From Okapia johnstoni (taxonomy: Eukaryota > Chordata > Mammalia > Artiodactyla > Giraffidae): DNA of 64,000 nucleotides. Below the pieces are notes generated by a model. It saw only the letters and a list, made by a program, of their open reading frames with translations. It was not told the DNA's origin and made no database searches. Below, piece by piece: positions 57,626 through 64,000 of the stretch. The DNA is taken from positions 29,020,001-29,084,000 of the forward strand of contig CM044311.1 in the NCBI GenBank assembly GCA_024291935.2, written 5' to 3'. The translations under genes and the position numbers were made by a program. The stretch's first letter is position 1. Every line of letters starts with the position of its first letter.

Positions 57626-60216
57626 GTTAGTGACTAGGAGGGTTCTTTACGCTGTCGCGGGCACCGGAGCGGTTGAGGGAAGCCAGGGGTGGGCCGGAGT
57701 CGTTGTTTCACCTGCTCGATCCCGCTGGCATGGCGGGAAAGGCGTCAGAAAGGTGATTTAGAGGCGGTTTGGGGCTGTTCTCGACGCCGTGTTGGGGGTC
57801 GCCTCTAGGAAGGCCCCGGCCGCTGTAGGCCCGGGTAGGGCCGGCGGCGACCCTCTGCATACATTTCAAGGATGTTGGACCTCAGGAAGTGTTCTTATTC
57901 CAAGGAATGTCGATTTTTGAATCGTTGGTTGAATCGGGGTCTTTGAGAGGCCTCTAGAATATGCATCTCCGAGACCTCTTTGTGGAGGAAGGGGGAGGAG
58001 CAGCAGCAGCATCCCGACCTGTAGGCTCGTGGGATGCTGGATTTTGAGAGATCCAGGGCTCTTTAATGTGTAGTCCAGTGTTGTTTCCACCAGTCCGGGT
58101 AGGAATTGCCCTCTCCAGACGAGAAAGTGATAAAATGTTTCTGAAAATGAGTCTGTAGGAGCAAGTGGAAGGTGGGATTGACAGTTGATTTCATTTCATT
58201 ACGTGTTGAGGAGAATTTTTGTTATTTTTTTTTATTGAGTAATTAATTGTTACTAAGCTAACAGTTAGTAAAAGAGACTCCTTTAGATTGGCATTTTGAG
58301 TTGTATGTAACCTGGGTGGACACAGGTGTATAACACAGCCTCCAGAAACCAAGTAACAGATTAACTATAAATTTGAAGTGGCTTCTTTCTCCTTCACTTA
58401 TGTTTACAGGCAGTGTAACATTTGTACATATTTGTTTTTTTCATCAATTAACATTTATTGGCCACCTTCTGTTGGCTGGGAACCATTTGTGCAGGGGATT
58501 CAACGTAGCTAAAACCTAACTTCAAAGAGTTTCCATTTATGTTAGCATCAAGTTACACACTTCTGTTGTCCTAAATATCACTGCTTGCAAGATGTCCTTC
58601 ATTCATATGTAATACAGAAAAGGTTAACTGTGTTCTGTTATGAAGTGACAGTTTAATATCTTAGTAACTTCCAAAACTATTTTGATCCAGTTTATCCATT
58701 TCATCCCTTTGAAAGGAAAAAGGAGAGGGGAGATAAAGAGTTTTAGCCTTACAATATCTGGGCTTTTGGTGTGGAAATTTTAATAATAGAGTTTTGTTTT
58801 AATATTGATATCTAAAGCTAATTATAAACTATAAAATCTAAGTATCAAACTGTGGAAGATTCTGAAGGAGATGGGAATACCAGACCATCTGACCTGCCTC
58901 TTGAGAAGCCTATATGCAGTTCAGGAAGCAACAGTTAGAACTGGACATGGAACAACAGACTGGTTCCAAATAGGAAAAGGAGTACGTCAAGGCTGTATAT
59001 TGTCGCCCTGCTCATTTAACTTATATGCAGAGTACATCATGAGAAGCGCTGGGCTGGAGGAAGCACAAGCTGGAATCAAGATTGCCAGGAGAAACATCAA
59101 TAACCTCAGATATGCAGATGACACCACCTTTATGGCAGAAAGTGAAGAACTAAAGAGACTCTTCATGAAAGTGAAAGAGGAGAGTGAAAAAGTTGGCTTC
59201 AAGCTCAACATTCAGAAAACTAAGATCATGGCATCCGGTCCCATCACTTCATGGCAAATAGATGGGGAAACAGTGTCAGACTTATATTTTTTTGGACTCC
59301 AAAATCACTGCAGATGGTGATTGCAGCCATGAAACTAAAAGATGCTTACTCCTTGGAAGGCAAGTTATGCCCAACCTAGACAGCATATTAAAAAGCAGAG
59401 ACATTACTTTGTCAACAAAGGTCCACCTAGTCAAGGCTATGGTTTTTCCAGGAGTCATGTGTGAATGTGAGAGTTGGACTGTAAAGAAAGCTGAGAGCAG
59501 AAGAATTGATGCTTTTGAACTGTGGTGTTGGAGAAGGAGAGTCCCTTGGACTGACTGCAAGGAGATCCAACCAGTCCATCCTAAAGCAGATCGGTCCTGG
59601 GTGTTCTTTGGAAGGACTGAATGTTGAAGCTGAAACTCCAGTACTTTGGCCACCTGATGCAAAGAGCTGACTCATTTGAAAAGACCCTGATGCTGGTAAA
59701 GATTGAGGGCAAGAGAAGAAGGGGACAACAGAGGATAAGATGATTGGATGGCATCACCGACTCAGTGAACATGAGTTGAATCAAGCTTTGGGAGATGGTG
59801 AAGGACAGGGAAGCCTGGCATGCTGTAGTCCATCGGGGTCGCAAAAAGTCGGACACGACTGAGCAACTGAACTGACCTGAACTGGGTTTCATTCTGACTT
59901 TTGCTCCAGATAAATGACTTTTCCTGTCAAAATTAGTACAAGTATTAGTGAAATGTTTCTTTTTCAGTCCTTTACTCATCCATAAGTTAAGTACACTAAC
60001 ATACAGGGGTTTTTTTTTTTGTTTTTGTTACTTCATTTTAATGGTATTATAGTCAGTTTGAATTGTGAAAAACATGATGTTTGAGAAATGTTATCATGAG
60101 TATAAAAGAAAAAAAATTTGAGACTTTTTAGTCTGGTATTGAGTGATTTTAGTGTTGTAACTTATCAAATTGTATTAGTTTGATAAGACATAACTTTTAA
60201 TTTGCCTGTATTTCAG
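57626..60216 (+). other. HSPA13: HSPA13 intron 1
   Basis: This is a 2.6-kb GT...AG intron. Its first ~230 bp are still CpG island. It contains an L2-like fragment near 58,450-58,535 and a 5'-truncated plus-strand BovB at 58,848-59,885. The rest is AT-rich unique sequence with a T-tract at about 60,008-60,019. The acceptor has a moderate pyrimidine tract (TTTGCCTGTATTTCAG). Confidence 0.9.
58848..59885 (+). mobile_element. BovB LINE in HSPA13 intron 1
   Basis: It begins AACTGTGGAAGATTCTGAAGG inside the RT and ends GAGCAACTGAACTGACCTGAAC. Frame 58,871-59,320 holds GVRQGCILSPCSFNLYAEYI and an intact YADD. It is sense-oriented relative to HSPA13, 5'-truncated and frame-broken afterwards. Confidence 0.92.
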
Positions 60217-60557
60217 GATCAGCTGTTTTGACTCTCCTGTTGGCTGGCTATTTGGCACAACAGTATTTACCATTGCCTACTCCTAAAGTGATTGGAATTG
60301 ACCTTGGTACTACCTATTGTTCAGTTGGAGTGTTTTTTCCTGGCACAGGAAAAGTAAAGGTCATTCCAGATGAAAATGGTCATATCAGCATACCCAGCAT
60401 GGTATCCTTCACTGACGACGATGTTTATGTGGGGTATGAAAGCTTAGAGCTTGCAGATTCAAATCCTCAGAACACAATATATGATGCTAAAAGATTCATA
60501 GGCAAAGTTTTTACCCCAGAAGAACTGGAGGCTGAAATTGGGAGATACCCATTTAAG
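60217..60557 (+). CDS. HSPA13: HSPA13 coding exon 2 (residues 9-122; start of HSP70-type ATPase domain)
   Basis: The exon lies between a polypyrimidine-rich acceptor (TGTATTTCAG|GATC) and a consensus donor (AAG|GTAAGT). It encodes the rest of the hydrophobic leader (about residues 7-22), a short proline-containing linker (YLPLPTP), and then the HSP70 phosphate-binding signature VIGIDLGTTYCSVGVF at about residues 33-48. Next come VIPDENGHISIPSMVSF and the NTIYDAKRFIGK block typical of HSP70 subdomain IA/IB. HSPA13 is known as an HSP70-family ATPase associated with microsomes that lacks the usual carboxy-terminal peptide-binding domain. That absence cannot be verified here because the 3' exons are outside the window. 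The phase is 1 in and 0 out, and there are no stops or frameshifts. Introns on both sides carry BovB and SINE insertions, but none touches the exon. Confidence 0.97.
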
Positions 60558-61934
60558 GTAAGTTAAGCTGAAATGTATTTTTAGTTCAGCACACTGTTTC
60601 AATTAGTTCTTGGGCTTCAAGTTAAAAAAATTTATATTTCAATGGACTCAGTTTGTATGGAAGTTATATTACCTCATACAACAAGCAATCCCACAGCAGC
60701 TCCTGGGTTGGTTAATTCATTGGTCCCACAACAGTATTGAGGACTTAGGACACTACCATCTTCTCACTCTGCCATCCTCAAAATGCATTGTTCTTTTATT
60801 GTAGCAGGTGGCTAATGAAGTCCCATGTACCTATAGATAGATGGATGGATAAAAGATACTCTCCTTGTTTGTTTGTGTATACGTATTTGTATATAGAAGA
60901 AGATATCATAGTAGGCATGCTGTGTTTTGACTTCTTTGAAACTCATCAATATATCATATATATAGTTTTACATCATCATTCACAGATGAATAACCCATAC
61001 ATCTTTCATGGTTGTGTGGAACAACTGTTCCACCATTTAATTGTCCAGTCTCTGTATGTTTTACTTTTTCCCTAGTTTTCTACTATCATTGGAACTTCAG
61101 TGAATATCATTGTTTGTACATGTGTATTTTCACACTTGTTTGACAATTTCCTGAATTTGATAGGCAAAATGGTTGTATGTTTTTAAGGCTTCTGATTTGT
61201 ATTGCCAACTTTGGGCACTGAAAAGTTTACATGCTCTTATCTATTTTTCAGACTGCCTATGTCTTCAGTAGTTATTATTTTTCAGTCTTTGCCAATAGAT
61301 AAGTAAAAAATGGTATCTGGTAGTAATTCGAATTCCTGTGATTTCTAGTGAAGTCAGACTTTTAAAAAAATCACTTTGTTGTATTTTTCTTCAGTGATCC
61401 ATTTCTCACCCTTTATCCTATTTTCTTTTGGGATGTTTATCTTTTTTGAATGACTATAAAAATACATTTGTGGCATTTAAGTATCCCCCCTTTTTTTTTT
61501 AACTAACTAATGTATAATTTTGTTTTTTAACTGTCAAGAGTATTAGATTTTTTTATGTGGTAAAATCATCTCAGTAATTCCTTAAAAATGTTTTTAGAGT
61601 CTTATGCTTCTTAAAACAGCCTTTCCTGTCTTATCCACTTGTATTTTTTTCTAATGCTTTTATATAAGTATTTGTAGGTTTGGGTTTTGCTGGGCTTTTC
61701 CTCTTAAACATTTAGATATTTATGTAGGGGTGGTTTTTTTTTTTTTTTTTTTTTGGTAAATTATGAAATAGGATTCTAATAGTTTTGAAATTAGATGATT
61801 GTATCAGTGCTGCTTATTGAATAACCCATACATAAAAGCTCTAAAATTTTTATTTGTTTTTCAGAGGAGAAAAAAAATTTCTCCAGGTATCTCTTTGGTT
61901 TATCTCTTTGCTTTTCTTTTAATTTTTTGTTAAG

Positions 61935-62127
61935 TTCAGTTCAGTTCAGTCGCTCAGTCGTGTCCGACTCTGCGACCCCATGAACCGCAGCACTCCAGGC
62001 CTCCCTGTCCATCACCAGCTCCTGGAGTTTACCCAAACTTATGTCCATTGAGTTGGTGATGCCATCCAACCATCTCATCCCCTCTTGTCCCCTTCTCCGG
62101 CCCTCAGTCTTTTCCACCATCAGAGTC
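61935..62127 (-). mobile_element. Very short BovB tail in HSPA13 intron 2 with 10-bp target duplication
   Basis: The 193-bp insert starts TTCAGTTCAGTTCAGTCGC and ends CCACCATCAGAGTC. It is flanked by TTTTGTTAAG at 61,925-61,934 and at 62,128-62,137 (10 of 10). Antisense to the gene. Confidence 0.93.
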
Positions 62128-62593
62128 TTTTGTTAAGACCCTTTATTAAATTTGTAATTTTTCTTTTGTAATAATAAAATTGTATAAAGCTATACATTTT
62201 CCTCTCAATTGCAGCTTTGGGTACATTACTTATTGATCCTGGAGTTATTTTAAGGTGTTTTGTGTTTTTTTTTTTAAGTTTTTCAGTGATCCAATTTTTT
62301 TGTTGTTTCTCTTTCATGATTACTCTGAACATACTGGAATTAATCTAACTTTTAAAAATGTACAAATATACAACTACTTTAGCAGGGATAATATACTAAT
62401 ATATGTTTTCATGGAAATAAGAATGTGAGTGATATTTGATTCTTAGCAAAAATAGTGAAGTACTAAAATTATTCGTATTAATATGTACCAGCACATTCTT
62501 CCAATTATCTATTATGTTTGGAAATAAATTAGTTTTTTGAAAAAGAAGATCTGGAGTCACATACATGATTCAGCAACTGTTATTCCCTCTATT

Positions 62594-62796
62594 GGGCTTT
62601 CCTAGTAGCTCAAACAGTAAAGCATCCACCTGCAATGCAGGAGATCCAGGTTTGATCCCTGGGTCAGGAAGATCCTCTGTAGAAGGAAATGGCAACCCAC
62701 TCCAGTATCCTTGCCTGAAAAATTCCGTTTACAGAGGAGCTTAGCAGTCCACAGTCCATGGGGTTGCATAGAATCTGACACGACTGAGTGACTAAA
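62594..62796 (+). mobile_element. Bov-tA-type SINE in HSPA13 intron 2
   Basis: GGGCTTTCCTAGTAGCTCAAAC to CACGACTGAGTGACTAAATTCC; complete, sense orientation. Confidence 0.88.
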
Positions 62797-62872
62797 TTCC
62801 GTCTATCTCATCATTCATTTTTTTCTTTAATTTGACATATATATTGAGAATCTTCTGTGTTCCAGTTATATG

Positions 62873-63006
62873 CTGCTGCTGCTAAGTCGCTTCAGTTGTG
62901 TCCAACTCTGTGCGACCCTATATATGGCAGTGCACCAGACTCCTCCGTCCCTGGGACTCTCCAGGCAAGAATACTGGCATGGGCTGCCATTTCCTTCTCT
63001 AATGCA
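62873..63006 (-). mobile_element. BOV-A2 SINE, single unit, in HSPA13 intron 2
   Basis: TGCTGCTGCTGCTAAGTCGC to CATTTCCTTCTCTAATGCATA; the second unit is absent. Confidence 0.87.
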
Positions 63007-63174
63007 TACTTAGTGATAAATTTTGGTTTTCTGCTGTTATTAAAAACTAGAGTGGATTCATTTTATAATTTTAAAGTGTATCTTTTAATAGCCTCTAATC
63101 TTTGTAAATGCACTTGCTAGGTAATAAATGAAATTTTATGACCTTTTCAGGGTAAGTTTTGATTGAATACATTC

Positions 63175-63270
63175 AATATATATATATATATATATGTATA
63201 TTTATGTGTGTTAGTATATATGTATGTACAATACATATGTAGATATATACACACACACTTATATATAGTG
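63175..63270. repeat. TA/CA-rich microsatellite before HSPA13 exon 3
   Basis: (TA)10 at about 63,177-63,196 is followed by mixed TATG and CACACA repeats, ending about 30 bp before the exon 3 acceptor. It must overlap the usual branch-point region or lie just upstream of it. Confidence 0.85.
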
Positions 63271-63298
63271 TTTTCATCTTTGCAAATCTTATTCACAG

Positions 63299-63512
63299 GT
63301 TTTAAACAAAAATGGAATGGTTGAATTTTCTGTGACAAGTAATGAAACCATCACCGTTTCCCCAGAATATGTTGGCTCTAGACTGTTGTTAAAATTAAAA
63401 GAAATGGCAGAGGAGTATCTTGGAATGCCAGTTGCCAATGCTGTTATTTCCGTACCAGCAGAATTTGATCTAAAGCAGAGAAATTCAACAATTCAGGCTG
63501 CTAACCTTGCAG
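63299..63512 (+). CDS. HSPA13: HSPA13 coding exon 3 (residues 123-193 plus first base of codon 194)
   Basis: The exon begins after the acceptor TTATTCACAG and ends at the donor GCAG|GTAATA. It encodes VLNKNGMVEFSV and continues through SPEYVGSRLLLKLKEMAEEYLG, then MPVANAVISVPAEFD and LKQRNSTIQAANLAG. The VANAVISVPAEF and AANLAG blocks are the conserved HSP70 ATPase strand that precedes the second phosphate-binding motif, so the next exon should begin with the continuation of that motif. The exon is in frame with exon 2 (phase 0 entry, phase 1 exit). Nothing that continues the domain appears between 63,513 and 64,000, so the rest of the gene (roughly 280 of about 470 residues in the human protein, recalled from general knowledge) lies to the right. 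The frame remains open for a few codons past the donor, but that read-through is intronic. Confidence 0.96.
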
Positions 63513-64000
63513 GTAATATCACTTGCCTGAGTTGCATTTTTCTCAAAATTTTCTTATGCTGAAAATCTGTAATGAGGTGTATTATTTTGCAAACCACTTG
63601 ATTAGGCACCTAGACAAACTATATGGTAGACAAATAATTAAGTAAGCTCCATGGTACAATGTAAAATATGTATATTCTGACAACCATCTATCAGGTATAT
63701 GACCAAGGCTGAGAAAGAACATAGACACATTAGCAGTGAGGGGTTTGTTCTCCTAAACTTGTTTTATTGTGAAGATGGATATAATATAATGTTTTTTAAA
63801 AATCTGAGGTGGGAGAAAATTTATTTGATACCGTTCAGCAAATGCTGATTGCCTAGGTAAACAAAACAGGTAAACACTTTTTCTCATGGAACTTATATTC
63901 TATTGGAGGAAACAGAAAATCAGTATTGAAGATAAATGTAGTGTTCTTACTTTTAGCATTCTGTCATTTCTGAGGTTGTACCCAAGTCTGCAGTTCGGAC
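63513..64000 (+). other. HSPA13: HSPA13 intron 3, partial
   Basis: Sequence after the exon 3 donor has no open continuation of the HSP70 domain. A short L2-like piece (about 63,820-63,905, with a conserved block around CTCATGGAACTTATATTCTA) is visible. The intron runs off the window. Confidence 0.8.

Larger units (their letters stand above)
57180..57860 (+). promoter_or_regulatory. HSPA13: CpG-island promoter of HSPA13
   Basis: In an otherwise CpG-poor, AT-rich window this stretch is dense in CpG and G+C and contains no recognisable repeat. It surrounds the HSPA13 start codon, the standard arrangement for a widely expressed gene. Visible candidate elements are a GC box (GGCGGGGCGG, 57,266-57,275), an inverted CCAAT box (ATTGG, 57,358-57,362), a second GC-rich box (about 57,541-57,555) and two ZNF143/Staf-like motifs listed separately. 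No convincing TATA box is seen, so dispersed initiation is likely. The transcription start cannot be placed exactly. It probably lies between about 57,480 and 57,600, because several out-of-frame ATGs occur farther upstream (57,288, 57,414, 57,448, 57,470). Confidence 0.85.
60558..63298 (+). other. HSPA13: HSPA13 intron 2
   Basis: This is a 2.7-kb GT...AG intron. It holds weak old L1/L2-like sequence on the minus strand (about 61,080-61,420), a T17-type tract near 61,735-61,755, a short BovB tail with a 10-bp target duplication, a Bov-tA SINE, half of a BOV-A2 SINE, and a TA/CA-rich microsatellite just before exon 3. Other parts look unique. Confidence 0.88.

Noticed and set aside
57291..57761. 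156-codon plus-strand frame spanning the HSPA13 start
   Set aside because: It is in a different frame from HSPA13 and reflects stop-codon scarcity in a CpG island. It has no recognisable domain.
63513..63562. Continuation of the HSPA13 exon 3 frame beyond 63,512
   Set aside because: A consensus donor GTAATA occurs exactly where the conserved HSP70 block ends; the following residues are not HSP70-like and reach a stop.

Overview
The window is nuclear DNA of a ruminant, most likely a bovid (cattle, yak, buffalo, sheep or goat). The evidence is the dominant repeats: BovB (RTE-clade) LINEs, Bov-tA and BOV-A2 SINEs, one cetartiodactyl CHR-type SINE and bovine-type L1. Species cannot be decided from sequence alone. 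There are no bacterial-type operons. Almost all long open frames are reverse-transcriptase fragments or chance frames.

Layout. Positions 1 to about 57,180 are AT-rich gene desert built from layered retrotransposons. Old L1M, MIR, L2 and MLT1 fragments form the base. Bov-tA/BOV-A2 SINEs (over 20) and BovB copies (10, both orientations) are inserted into them. Datable insertions include a solo class I ERV LTR at 11,779-12,262 (4-bp target duplication), a young 5'-truncated L1 at 20,400-22,172 (15-bp duplication), a BovB at 31,564-32,847 (9-bp duplication), and a nested mosaic at 46,692-52,201. In the mosaic an L1 5' end is split by a minus-strand BovB (11-bp duplication) and followed by a plus-strand BovB, which is split by a ~986-bp class II-like LTR (6-bp duplication with one mismatch).

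Positions 57,180-57,860 are a CpG island that holds the promoter and first coding exon of HSPA13 (STCH), an HSP70-family ATPase of the microsome/ER, on the plus strand. Coding exons 1-3 lie at 57,601-57,625, 60,217-60,557 and 63,299-63,512 and encode residues 1-193. The remaining exons lie beyond the right edge. The promoter carries two ZNF143/Staf-like motifs, GC boxes and an inverted CCAAT box.

No new multi-gene system is present. The most unusual small-scale structures are a perfect 35-bp inverted duplication at 2,150-2,226 and a 40-bp near-exact copy of upstream DNA (199-238) embedded inside a SINE at 1,624-1,663. Both look like template-switch products. Repeat family names come from recognition of consensus-like sequence, not a database search, and most repeat edges are accurate only to about 5-20 bases unless a target duplication is given.
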